This document shows, piece by piece, positions 52,996 through 61,673 of a stretch of 64,000 nt of DNA. The stretch comes from Spirosoma profusum (lineage in GTDB: Bacteria; Bacteroidota; Bacteroidia; Cytophagales; Spirosomataceae). The stretch's first letter is position 1. Each line of letters begins with the position of its first letter. A program made the position numbers and the translations under genes. The notes below the pieces were generated by a model. That model had not been told where the DNA came from. It made no database searches and saw only the letters and a program-made list of their open reading frames with translations. The DNA lies in NCBI RefSeq assembly GCF_014699005.1, contig NZ_JACWZY010000002.1:1-64000 (forward strand). Reading direction: 5' to 3'.

Positions 52996-53577
52996 TTATT
53001 TCTTTTTTGAGGCACTCATTCGACGTATCACTTCACGTTTTGGAAAACCCAAATGCCAGACGGCAAATGCTACGTCCTGTTTACCAAAACAGGCTTCGCA
53101 GATGGGGTTTTCTGGTGCAATCGGTACGTTATAAACAAACAACGTATCATTGATTTTCTGGATGTTAGACGGGGCAATCTGCTTCTGTTTGGCACTATAA
53201 AGATAAGCATCCAGAATTTCACGTTCTTTTGGATTGAGTGCTACGTTACGTATATCGGCAGGGCCCAGCAGGCGAATATCAAGCACGTAACGATTGGCGA
53301 TGGCTTTGGTACGTGGCAGGTTTTGCAATTGGCAGAACTGGGCACGTTTGGCAGGGTCGGTTGTTTGCTGAAGTTGCTCGGCCAATTCTTTTTGAATAAC
53401 AGCCGTAACTTTTTCGCCCAAATTATCCACCGTTTCTACTACGTCGACGTCGGTGATACGTTTAATCTTCGAGTCGGCCATCTCCCGCTTCAGTTCGGTG
53501 GTATATTTTACACGGTCGGGTCCGCAGCCGAATAAAAAAGTAAACAGGAATAAATAGCTCAACAGCAGACGACTCAT
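52996..53577 (-). CDS. Hypothetical lipoprotein, 193 residues
   Basis: The start is the ATG at 53577 (MSRLLLSYLFLFTFLFGCG), giving a signal peptide with a lipidated Cys at residue 18. The mature part is hydrophilic with a CEACFG motif near the C-terminus (ICEACFGKQDVAFAVWHLG) that could bind metal or form a disulfide. No family recognised. It is divergent from prfA. The frame extends to 53610, but those residues would remove the signal peptide's N-terminal position. Confidence 0.7.
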   Translation of the reverse strand: MSRLLLSYLFLFTFLFGCGPDRVKYTTELKREMADSKIKRITDVDVVETVDNLGEKVTAVIQKELAEQLQQTTDPAKRAQFCQLQNLPRTKAIANRYVLDIRLLGPADIRNVALNPKEREILDAYLYSAKQKQIAPSNIQKINDTLFVYNVPIAPENPICEACFGKQDVAFAVWHLGFPKREVIRRMSASKKK

Positions 53578-53746
53578 AGACAGGAACTTGGTGTACTTAA
53601 AATATGTCATTTGTAGAAGAAACAGGAACCTCAGCCGCTTGGTTGCATATAGAGTCGGACTGCCCGGATTTTCGTAATTTTGTCTTTTAATGTATTCACT
53701 TCTCGTTTTATTTCGGTAATCGAAATAAGACTAAAAATCATAAAAC

Positions 53747-54820
53747 ATGCTTGACCAGTTAGAAGCCATTCGTGAACGCTTCAACGAAGTATCTCAGCAG
53801 ATTGTCCAGCCCGAGGTCGTGGCCGACCAGAAGCGATTTATGAAGCTGAGTAAAGAATATAAAGATTTAGAAAAAATAGTTACTCAGTATCAGGCTTATA
53901 CGCAACTGCTCGAAGAAATCGAGAATGCGAAACAGATCATTGCGACCGAAAAAGATGAAGATTTTCGGGAAATGGCCAAAGCCGAACTAGATGAACTATT
54001 GCCCCGCCGGGAAGCGCTGGAAGAAGTACTCAAAGAGATGCTGATGCCGAAAGATCCGAACGACAGTAAAAACGTCATTCTTGAAATCAGGGGGGGCACT
54101 GGGGGCGATGAAGCCGCCATTTTCGCAGGCGATATATTTCGAATGTATCAGCGTTTCTGCGAGAAAATGGGCTGGCGCATGTCGCTGGTCGATTATACCG
54201 AAGGCACGTCGGGCGGCTACAAGGAAATTGTGACTGAGATCGAAGGCGAAGATGTTTACGGCAAACTGAAGTTTGAATCGGGCGTGCATCGCGTACAGCG
54301 CGTACCTGCTACCGAAACCCAGGGACGTATTCATACCTCAGCCGCCAGCGTAGCCGTGTTGCCCGAAGCTGAAGAAGTCGACGTAGAGATAAACATGAAC
54401 GACATTCGGAAAGATACGTTCTGTTCGTCGGGCGCGGGTGGCCAGTCGGTAAACACTACGTATTCGGCGGTACGTCTGACCCATATACCAACAGGGCTGG
54501 TGGTGCAGTGTCAGGATGAACGTTCGCAGTTGAAAAACTTCGACAAGGCGCTGACCGTGCTACGTTCCCGCTTGTACGAAATAGAGTTACAGAAGCACAA
54601 TGAAGCCATCGCGTCGCAACGTAAAACGATGGTTGGTAGTGGCGACCGTTCGGATAAGATTCGCACTTACAATTACCCTCAAAGCCGCGTTACCGACCAC
54701 CGAATTGGTCTTACGGTTTATAATCTTCCATCTGTTATGGACGGTGATATCGGTGATTTCATCGAACAGCTACGTATCGCCGAAAACGCCGAGCGTCTGA
54801 AAGAAGGCGCTACGGCGTAG
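53747..54820 (+). CDS. prfA: Peptide chain release factor 1
   Basis: 357 residues. Stop-codon-recognition tripeptide PAT at 187-189 (RF1 type PxT) and the catalytic GGQ at 231-233 (SSGAGGQSVNTTYS) are intact, with the domain 1 helices (KLSKEYKDLEKIVTQYQAY) in place. It releases the peptide at UAA and UAG. A downstream esterase gene follows 23 bp later. Confidence 0.97.
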   Translation: MLDQLEAIRERFNEVSQQIVQPEVVADQKRFMKLSKEYKDLEKIVTQYQAYTQLLEEIENAKQIIATEKDEDFREMAKAELDELLPRREALEEVLKEMLMPKDPNDSKNVILEIRGGTGGDEAAIFAGDIFRMYQRFCEKMGWRMSLVDYTEGTSGGYKEIVTEIEGEDVYGKLKFESGVHRVQRVPATETQGRIHTSAASVAVLPEAEEVDVEINMNDIRKDTFCSSGAGGQSVNTTYSAVRLTHIPTGLVVQCQDERSQLKNFDKALTVLRSRLYEIELQKHNEAIASQRKTMVGSGDRSDKIRTYNYPQSRVTDHRIGLTVYNLPSVMDGDIGDFIEQLRIAENAERLKEGATA

Positions 54821-54843
54821 ACACTACGTGGATTACTATTTGT

Positions 54844-55725
54844 ATGAATAAACTGCCCATTTTTCCTTTCCTGATACTGCTTGTCTGTCTTTCTTCAAAA
54901 GCGCAGGTAATCACTGATTCGCTCTTGATTGAAGGACACTACCGCGTATTTCATTACAATATACCCTCCAAATCGCTACGTCAGCCCAGTCTGATTTTTG
55001 TTATGCACGGGTCAGGTGGCGATGGGCTAGGCATGATGAAGTCGACCGGAAAAATGGAGCAACAGGCTGGTACTGATAATGCACTGATTGTTTATCCCAG
55101 CGGTTATAAACGCTATTGGAACGAGTGCCGGAAGGCGTCTCCTGCACAGGCCAATCTGGAAAACATCAATGAACAGGCATTTTTCGAAGGCATGATTCAG
55201 TATTTCAAAAAGCGGTATCAGATCAACTCAGAACACGTATTTGCGGTCGGTACGTCGGGTGGCGGGCATATGGCCTATAAACTGGCGCTTACTATGCCGG
55301 GAGCGTTCAGAGCTGTCACGGCTATTATCGCGAACCTGCCTGATACAACGAATCTGGATTGCGTACCTTCCGGTAAAGCGGTGCCGATTATGATTATCAA
55401 CGGTACCGAAGATCGCACTAATCCGTATAATGGTGGACCTGTTATTCTGGGTCAAAATATGACTATGGGCGAAGTACGTTCTACCGACCGTACGCTGGCT
55501 TATTGGGCTGAACTGGCTCGTTATCAGGGAAAACCCACAATGGAAAAGTTACCCGATACCGATCCGAACGATGGGAAAACCATTGAGCGCTACGTTTACC
55601 AGGAGAAAGGAAAACCTGAAATTGTTCTGCTGAAGGTAATTGGCGGTAAACATGACTACCCGAATGATATAGATGTTCATCAGGAAGCATTGTCATTTTT
55701 CATGCGACAGATTCATCGCAATTGA
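54844..55725 (+). CDS. Secreted esterase, PHB-depolymerase/LpqC-like
   Basis: 293 residues with a signal peptide ending SKAQ. The serine-hydrolase fold shows FVMHGSGGDGLG (oxyanion region), GTSGGGHMAYKLAL with the nucleophile Ser in GTSGG, a catalytic Asp near INGTEDRTNP and a His in GGKHDYPND. It cleaves polyesters or feruloyl esters in the family. It is 23 bp after prfA, but that arrangement is probably fortuitous. Confidence 0.88.
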   Translation: MNKLPIFPFLILLVCLSSKAQVITDSLLIEGHYRVFHYNIPSKSLRQPSLIFVMHGSGGDGLGMMKSTGKMEQQAGTDNALIVYPSGYKRYWNECRKASPAQANLENINEQAFFEGMIQYFKKRYQINSEHVFAVGTSGGGHMAYKLALTMPGAFRAVTAIIANLPDTTNLDCVPSGKAVPIMIINGTEDRTNPYNGGPVILGQNMTMGEVRSTDRTLAYWAELARYQGKPTMEKLPDTDPNDGKTIERYVYQEKGKPEIVLLKVIGGKHDYPNDIDVHQEALSFFMRQIHRN

Positions 55726-55760
55726 TAGCTTCTAACTGCAACCATTTGATTGCTACGTAC

Positions 55761-56210
55761 CTATTGCAAATAGCCTACCACATAGACTTCACTCAAAATG
55801 GACTCTTTTGGCAGCGATTGCACAAACGTAATAGCTTCTTCGCGAGGCTTAAGCACCCGGCCACTACCTTCTAATACAAAGATAACCGGAAGCACATACT
55901 TACCAGCGTATATCGGTTTTTGGGCAGGGAGTTGGCTCATGATACGTTTGGTTTCCTCCTTGAAAGAGGTATCCACATTGTCTGGATTTAAAACTGAAAT
56001 ATCTGCTACTTTGCCAAGGTCATCAATCTTGAACTCAATGTATGCTTTGGCTACCTTTTCTGCTTGTCGGGCGGATTGTGGGTAACGCAATGATTTTGCC
56101 ATAAGCTGCAGAAAATCAGAATCTTTGGTTAATGAACTTTTGGTTGCTTGTCCATGAGTTAGGGTAATAGTCATCAGAAGCATCCCTAGATAGGCGAATA
56201 GCGTTTTCAT
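55761..56210 (-). CDS. Secreted protein with TonB C-terminal-like domain
   Basis: 149 residues. A signal peptide (to THGQA) precedes a domain that resembles the TonB C-terminal fold: LRYPQSARQAEKVAKAYIEFKIDDLGKVADISVL. It lacks a membrane anchor of ordinary TonB, so it probably acts as a soluble periplasmic relative. Common in Bacteroidota. Confidence 0.85.
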   Translation of the reverse strand: MKTLFAYLGMLLMTITLTHGQATKSSLTKDSDFLQLMAKSLRYPQSARQAEKVAKAYIEFKIDDLGKVADISVLNPDNVDTSFKEETKRIMSQLPAQKPIYAGKYVLPVIFVLEGSGRVLKPREEAITFVQSLPKESILSEVYVVGYLQ

Positions 56211-56324
56211 AAAGGGTTGAATTTAGAAGTTGAAAGAGTTCGTCTAATGAAGATGCATCTTCATGACATAATCCATAATTTCTTTCTATTTTCTGTCATA
56301 TAATTTTCAGAATGTTGCTAAATG

Positions 56325-56362
56325 CAGAAACCGGCGCCTTCCTTTAGCGGAAAGCGCCGGTT
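56325..56362 (-). terminator. Hairpin terminator
   Basis: Arms GAAACCGGCGC (56325-56335) and GCGCCGGTTTC (56352-56362), in the gap downstream of sdhB. It is the likely end of the sdhCAB operon. Confidence 0.75.
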
Positions 56363-56382
56363 TCGTGTTTACTAGTAATTGA

Positions 56383-57141
56383 TTATCCGTTGATGTTATC
56401 GGAGGTCAGTTTGGCACCCAGATATTCGCGGTTAAGTCGGGCAATATGATCGAGCGAAATAGATTTTGGGCATTCAACGGAACAAGCGCCTGTAAACGAA
56501 CAGGCTCCAAAGCCTTCGGCATCCATCTGCGCCACCATGCGCTCGGCCCGTTCTTTATGCTCAGCCTGACCTTGCGGCAGAATCGCCAGTTGCGATACTT
56601 TAGCGGCCACAAACAACATGGCTGATGCGTTTTTGCAGGCCGCTACGCAGGCTCCACAACCGATGCAGGCTGCAGCATCCATCGCTTCATCGGCAATGGT
56701 ACGTGGGATCAGGATTTCGTTGGCATCGCGGGCAGAACCTGTGTTCACCGATACGTAACCCCCCGATTGAATAATCCGGTCGAAGGCGAGTCGGTCAACC
56801 ATCAAATCTTTAATGACGGGGAATGACCGCGCCCGCCAGGGTTCAACCACAATCGTATCGCCGTCGTTGAACGACCGCATATGCAACTGGCACGTAGTAG
56901 CGCCCGTTTGCGGACCGTGTGGCCGCCCGTTGATATACATTGAACACGTACCGCAGATACCTTCGCGACAGTCGTGGTCGAAGGCAACGGGTTCTTCGCC
57001 TTTGCGGGTCAGCGAATCGTTCAATACGTCGAACATTTCCAGAAAAGACATATCCTCCGATACGTTATCCAGTTGATATTCAACCAGCTTTCCTGCCGTA
57101 TTAATATTTTTCTGTCTCCAGACTTTCAGTGTAATTTTCAT
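56383..57141 (-). CDS. sdhB: Succinate dehydrogenase iron-sulfur subunit
   Basis: 252 residues with a ferredoxin-like domain ([17 protein letters not shown], then TTCQLH) that holds the [2Fe-2S] cluster, and two cysteine motifs, [11 protein letters not shown] and [12 protein letters not shown], for the remaining clusters. It passes electrons from FAD in SdhA to the membrane subunit. It is the last gene of the sdhCAB set. Confidence 0.95.
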   Translation of the reverse strand: MKITLKVWRQKNINTAGKLVEYQLDNVSEDMSFLEMFDVLNDSLTRKGEEPVAFDHDCREGICGTCSMYINGRPHGPQTGATTCQLHMRSFNDGDTIVVEPWRARSFPVIKDLMVDRLAFDRIIQSGGYVSVNTGSARDANEILIPRTIADEAMDAAACIGCGACVAACKNASAMLFVAAKVSQLAILPQGQAEHKERAERMVAQMDAEGFGACSFTGACSVECPKSISLDHIARLNREYLGAKLTSDNING

Positions 57142-57144
57142 CCT

Positions 57145-57283
57145 ACAAAAAGTTGTAAGGTTATACTGTTGTAGAGTTATAAGGTTTTAGGGTTATAAGG
57201 TCATAAAGTTGTAGGGTTCCAGAGTGAGTTGCCCACGTAACACTTTATAACGCTATAACTTTACAGCCATACAACTTTATACC
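57145..57283. repeat. Low-complexity repeat between sdhA and sdhB, family C
   Basis: 139 bp of repeated units like TTGTAGAGTTATAAGGTT, with complementary units (ACTTTATAACGCTATAACTTT) near the sdhA end, so the RNA can fold on itself. A short relative (CTACAACCTTACAACTTTT) occurs at about 10486-10504, before the CCG-domain gene. Confidence 0.7.
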
Positions 57284-59221
57284 TTATTTATAACTCCGCT
57301 GTGTCAGTTTCACGTTTTCAAATATGAGTGCCTCTTTGTTGAGGAGTTCGGGGTTTCCTTCTCCCTGATACTCCCAAGCGGCTGCGTAGGCGTAATTGGC
57401 GTCATCGCGAAGGGCTTCGCCGTCGGGTGTCTGGTATTCCTCGCGGAAGTGACCGCCACACGATTCGTTCCGGTTGAGGGCATCGTCAACCATCAGTTCG
57501 CCCAGTTCAATGAAATCCGCCACGCGAGAAGCTTGTTCCAGTGCCTGATTCATTTCATCGGCGTCGCCCAGTACTTTGGCATTGGTCCAGAACTCCTTAC
57601 GTAGCGCCTGAATTTTTTCCTTGGCGATTTTTAAGCCTTCGGCCGTCCGCGACATACCACAGTATTCCCACATGATATGCCCTAATTCTTTATGCAAATC
57701 ATCAACTGGACGCTGCCCTTTGATGGACATCAGTTTCTTGATCTGCTCCTGAATCTTCTGCTCGGTTTCCTTAAACGCAGGTGAATCGACGGGGATTTTA
57801 TCGCCAGGGCCAATGGTAGCCAGGTAATCGCCAATAGTATACGGAATTACGAAATACCCATCAGCAAGGCCCTGCATCAGTGCCGATGCCCCAAGCCGGT
57901 TAGCGCCGTGGTCGGAGAAGTTTGCTTCACCAAGCGCGTATAAACCAGGAATGGTTGTCATGAGGTTGTAATCGACCCAGAGGCCTCCCATCGTATAGTG
58001 AACCGCCGGGTAAATCATCATCGGTACCTCATATGGGTTTTCGCCGGTGATTTTTTCGTACATCTCGAACAGGTTACCGTATTTGGCTTCGATCGTTTTT
58101 TGCCCATCACGCTTGATAGCATCGGCAAAATCCAGATAAACAGCCAATCCCGTTTTGGCGACCCCACGCCCTTCATCACACATGTTTTTCGCATTTCTGG
58201 ATGCTACGTCACGTGGCACGAGGTTCCCAAAGGATGGGTACCGACGTTCGAGGAAATAGTCACGCTTATCCTCAGAAAGATCATTGGGGCTCATCTGCCC
58301 TTTCCGAATTTTCTCTGCGTCTTCTTTGGTCTTAGGTACCCATACCCGCCCATCGTTACGTAGTGATTCTGACATCAACGTCAGTTTCGACTGGTAATGA
58401 CCCGATACCGGAATGCAGGTTGGGTGAATCTGCGTGAAGCAGGGATTGCCAAATACAGCACCTTTTTTGTGTGCCCGCCAGGCAGCCGTTACGTTACAGC
58501 CCATGGCATTGGTCGACAGGTAAAATACGTTACCATAACCACCTGTACAAAGTAGCACAGCGTGGGCCGAATGCGATTCAATTTTCCCCGTAATCAGGTT
58601 TCGGGTAACGATACCACGTGCTTTACCACCTTCCACGACGAGATCGAGCATTTCGGTACGTGTAAACAGCTTTACTTTCCCGTTTGCCACCTGACGGCTC
58701 AGCGCCGAATAGGCACCTAGCAACAGTTGTTGGCCGGTCTGGCCACGGGCGTAGAATGTACGCGACACCTGCGATCCACCAAACGAGCGGTTAGCCAGTA
58801 AGCCGCCGTACTCGCGTGCGAAGGGAACGCCCTGCGCTACGCATTGGTCAATGATATTGACACTCACTTCGGCCAGTCGATGCACGTTGCCTTCACGCGC
58901 GCGGTAATCGCCACCTTTGATGGTATCGTAGAACAGCCGAAATACGCTGTCACCATCGTTCTGGTAGTTTTTGGCAGCATTAATACCCCCCTGCGCAGCA
59001 ATCGAGTGTGCCCGTCGAGGACTATCCTGATAACAGAATGCCTTTACGTTATAGCCTAATTCGGCCAGCGATGCGGCAGCCGATGCACCGGCCAGACCCG
59101 TACCAACTACAATAATTTCGTACTTACGTTTATTGGCTGGGTTAACAAGTTTCAGCGCAAACTTATGCCGTGCCCATTTTTCGGCTAGAGGGCCTTCGGG
59201 GATTTTAGATTCCAGTTTCAT
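57284..59221 (-). CDS. sdhA: Succinate dehydrogenase / fumarate reductase flavoprotein
   Basis: 645 residues. FAD-binding motif [34 protein letters not shown] (His for covalent FAD), active-site residues in [10 protein letters not shown], and the FAD-closing [18 protein letters not shown]. It oxidises succinate to fumarate in the TCA cycle. The length and context fit the Bacteroidota type B enzyme. Its ATG sits beside a family B hairpin. Confidence 0.95.
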   Translation of the reverse strand: MKLESKIPEGPLAEKWARHKFALKLVNPANKRKYEIIVVGTGLAGASAAASLAELGYNVKAFCYQDSPRRAHSIAAQGGINAAKNYQNDGDSVFRLFYDTIKGGDYRAREGNVHRLAEVSVNIIDQCVAQGVPFAREYGGLLANRSFGGSQVSRTFYARGQTGQQLLLGAYSALSRQVANGKVKLFTRTEMLDLVVEGGKARGIVTRNLITGKIESHSAHAVLLCTGGYGNVFYLSTNAMGCNVTAAWRAHKKGAVFGNPCFTQIHPTCIPVSGHYQSKLTLMSESLRNDGRVWVPKTKEDAEKIRKGQMSPNDLSEDKRDYFLERRYPSFGNLVPRDVASRNAKNMCDEGRGVAKTGLAVYLDFADAIKRDGQKTIEAKYGNLFEMYEKITGENPYEVPMMIYPAVHYTMGGLWVDYNLMTTIPGLYALGEANFSDHGANRLGASALMQGLADGYFVIPYTIGDYLATIGPGDKIPVDSPAFKETEQKIQEQIKKLMSIKGQRPVDDLHKELGHIMWEYCGMSRTAEGLKIAKEKIQALRKEFWTNAKVLGDADEMNQALEQASRVADFIELGELMVDDALNRNESCGGHFREEYQTPDGEALRDDANYAYAAAWEYQGEGNPELLNKEALIFENVKLTQRSYK

Positions 59222-59223
59222 GC

Positions 59224-59355
59224 TTTAAAGAGCGAAAGACTGAAAGAGCGAAAGAGCGAAATCGGACTGCCGAAGCAGAGTAACTCACTATCAAAGAAGT
59301 GAATTTTTGACGTAAACTATCCGCCATTCACTCTTTCGCTCTTTCACTCTTTAAA
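59224..59355. repeat. Start-proximal hairpin repeat, family B, copy 4
   Basis: Outer arms TTTAAAGAGCGAAAGACTGA and ...TCGCTCTTTCACTCTTTAAA, with an unpaired centre of about 65 bp. It fills the gap from the sdhC stop to the sdhA start, with one arm directly before the sdhA ATG. Confidence 0.75.
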
Positions 59356-60046
59356 TAATATGGTGAACCTGTAAATACACATAAATAGGCATGGCTGCGA
59401 AGGCCGCCGGAATGATAATGGCAAAGAAATATTTACCCAGAAACTCAATGATGGGCGTGTATTTTTTGTGCCGCAGACCTAACGTCTGAAAACCACTCTG
59501 GAAACCATGCCACAGGTGATAGCCGATAGCTACCATGCAGATGACGTAAAGGATAACGTACCACAATTCGCCAAAAGCCACCTGCACAACAGCATACAAA
59601 TCTTTGTACTCTTTGCCGTCGTACTCCGCCATCGGAACTGAACCGAAGTGCATCTCGTACCAGAACGTCCGCATGTGAATGATGATGAACAGCAATAAGA
59701 CTGTACCCAGAATACCCATGTTGCGCGATGCCCAAGCGCTATTCGCTTCGGGTTTGCTGTAGGCATACTTTATGGGTCGCGAGGCCTGATTGTGGCGCGT
59801 CAGAATGAAAGCCATCAGCGCGTGAACCAGGATAGAGGTGTAGAGCACATACGAAATGGTCATGATCAGCGGATTGTGCGTCATGAAATACGTATACTCG
59901 TTGAAAGCCCGACCGCCATCGCCTTTAAATAACTGGAGATTGCCGGCCATATGAATAATCAAAAATGAACAGAGAAATAACCCCGTCAGCGACATAATGA
60001 CCTTTCTGCCGAGGGAGCTTGATAGAGTTTGTGTTACCCAAGCCAT
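59351..60046 (-). CDS. sdhC: Succinate dehydrogenase cytochrome b subunit
   Basis: About 231 residues starting at the ATG 60046 (MAWVTQTLSSSLGRK). Five membrane helices and heme-ligand His residues (LIIHMAGN, LVHALMAF, IIHMRTFW, YHLWHGFQSG) fit the single-subunit diheme cytochrome of Bacteroidota. It passes electrons to menaquinone. The frame extends to 60112, but that portion is not hydrophobic. It leads the operon. Confidence 0.93.
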   Translation of the reverse strand: MAWVTQTLSSSLGRKVIMSLTGLFLCSFLIIHMAGNLQLFKGDGGRAFNEYTYFMTHNPLIMTISYVLYTSILVHALMAFILTRHNQASRPIKYAYSKPEANSAWASRNMGILGTVLLLFIIIHMRTFWYEMHFGSVPMAEYDGKEYKDLYAVVQVAFGELWYVILYVICMVAIGYHLWHGFQSGFQTLGLRHKKYTPIIEFLGKYFFAIIIPAAFAAMPIYVYLQVHHII

Positions 60047-60437
60047 AGGATGAACGACACGTAATTTTAGTGGTAAACGATTGAAAAAAAGCCGGTTTGA
60101 ACGGCGCATCAAAACTAAAGCACAAACCCGATGGAAACAAGATTAAGCACCTTTATCCGCAGGTTTACTGCTTATTTACAGTCGGTATAAATTAGACTAA
60201 ATAGAATGAGTGATGACGTAACGGAATGTTGGGGTATATGGTTGTGTTAATGGAATTATCTTGCCAACGTAGCGGCCATATCCTTACAAAGCCAATCTGA
60301 GACGTAGCAGTTAGTAACGTAGTAATCATCTGAAAATAAACGTATTACTGTTTTCGGATGAATTCGTTTTTGAACAAAGCGTATTATCCAGCTAATTTGC
60401 GGCCATTCGCTGTTTCATTGACTAATCTGTTTTTAAC
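60047..60437. other. Intergenic region between sdhC and fabD
   Basis: 391 bp between divergent genes. It contains no convincing gene, RNA or clear consensus promoter, but several ACGTA/TACGT pentamers are present. Promoters for both sdhCAB and fabD should lie here. Confidence 0.6.
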
Positions 60438-61313
60438 ATGAAAGCATACGTATTTCCTGGTCAGGGTTCACAATTTCGCGGTATGGGACTGGACCTCTAC
60501 CAGAACTCAGAGACCGCCCGCCGATTGTTTGACCAGGCTAACGAAGTACTGGGTTATAACTTGACCACCATTATGTTTGAAGGCTCAGACGAAGACCTCA
60601 AACAAACCATTTATACTCAACCCGCTGTTTTTTTGCACGGAGTTGCCATGGCTTTATCGGCAGAATCGTTTGCTACTGATATGGTTGCGGGCCACTCACT
60701 GGGAGAACTGTCGGCACTGACGGCAGCGGGCGTACTTTCTTTTGAAGATGGATTACGTCTGGCGTCGGTACGTGCCACAGCCATGCAGCGTGCCTGTGAA
60801 CTAGTAGCATCGACTATGGCTGCCGTGCTCAATCTGCCCGATGACGTTATCGAGAGAATCTGCGCAGAAATTACTGAAGAGGTTGTAGTACCAGCCAACT
60901 ACAACTGCCCCGGTCAGGTTGTGATTTCGGGTAGTGTACTCGGTATTCAGTTGGCAGAAGAGAAATTAAAGGCGGCTGGTGCCAAACGGGTGCTTCAACT
61001 GGCGGTCGGAGGAGCGTTTCATTCGCCCTTCATGGAGCCAGCACGTACCGAGTTTGCCGAAGCGGTAGAATTAATGCCATTCAAGGCTCCCCGCTGCCCA
61101 GTCTATCAGAATGTAAATGCGCAACCCGTAACCGATCCTACACAACTCAAGGCCAATCTCATTGCCCAATTGACTTCGCCCGTTCGCTGGACACAATCGG
61201 TCGAGCGTATGATAGCCGATGGTGCCACCGAATTTTTGGAATGCGGACCGGGTAAAGTATTGCAGGGGCTTATTAAAAAGATAAATCCATCTATTTCGGT
61301 CGCGGGTATCTAG
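60438..61313 (+). CDS. fabD: Malonyl-CoA:ACP transacylase
   Basis: 291 residues. The nucleophile Ser87 is in GHSLGELSALTAAG, His195 in GGAFHSPFM, and the opening YVFPGQGSQFRGMGLDLY is the family signature. It moves malonyl from CoA to acyl carrier protein for fatty-acid synthesis. No other fab genes are next to it, so it is separated from the main fab cluster. A tRNA-Gln gene follows. Confidence 0.95.
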   Translation: MKAYVFPGQGSQFRGMGLDLYQNSETARRLFDQANEVLGYNLTTIMFEGSDEDLKQTIYTQPAVFLHGVAMALSAESFATDMVAGHSLGELSALTAAGVLSFEDGLRLASVRATAMQRACELVASTMAAVLNLPDDVIERICAEITEEVVVPANYNCPGQVVISGSVLGIQLAEEKLKAAGAKRVLQLAVGGAFHSPFMEPARTEFAEAVELMPFKAPRCPVYQNVNAQPVTDPTQLKANLIAQLTSPVRWTQSVERMIADGATEFLECGPGKVLQGLIKKINPSISVAGI

Positions 61314-61383
61314 GTTTTGCCAGCGTAGTAAGGACCATATAAAGCGTTGGTATACGAAATCGCTATTTTTTTTCAGAACTGCG

Positions 61384-61416
61384 TTTGCTTTTGACGCCTG
61401 TTACCTGTTATCTTTG
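61384..61416 (+). promoter_or_regulatory. Putative promoter of tRNA-Gln
   Basis: TTTG at 61384-61387, 21 bp, TATCTTTG at 61409-61416, an exact match to the Bacteroidota TTTG/TAnnTTTG promoter, 17 bp before the tRNA. Confidence 0.65.
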
Positions 61417-61432
61417 CACTCGCAAACGCGGA

Positions 61433-61505
61433 TAGCCCGATAGTATAAGGGTAGTACGACAGATTTTGGTTCTGTTTGTCTAGGTTCGAATCCTGGTCGG
61501 GCTAC
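61433..61505 (+). tRNA. tRNA-Gln (TTG)
   Basis: Acceptor arms TAGCCCG and CGGGCTA, D arm AGTATAAGGGTAGTAC, anticodon loop TTTTGGT giving TTG, T arm with GGTTCGAATCC. CCA is not encoded. The 3' end faces a decayed integrase gene, a usual integration site. Confidence 0.95.
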
Positions 61506-61517
61506 ATAAAAGTTTAT

Positions 61518-61569
61518 AGGGGTTAATTGTTTTTAGAGCAAAATGCTGCTTTACAGACAGTTAACCCCT
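61518..61569 (+). terminator. Hairpin terminator after tRNA-Gln
   Basis: Arms AGGGGTTAA (61518-61526) and TTAACCCCT (61561-61569), followed by TTTTCTTTT. Confidence 0.6.
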
Positions 61570-61573
61570 TTTT

Positions 61574-61613
61574 CTTTTCTAAGCTTTACAGCTTTTGATA
61601 AAGCTTAGAAAAG
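61574..61613. repeat. 14-bp-arm inverted repeat
   Basis: Arms CTTTTCTAAGCTTT (61574-61587) and its complement at 61600-61613, 12-base loop. It is 60 bp before the integrase pseudogene and may be a recombination arm site or terminator. Confidence 0.6.
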
Positions 61614-61673
61614 GTTCTCCGTCACCAGTATCGTTTTTATTGTAGTTTTGGTAAGCAACGACCAGAACCGACT

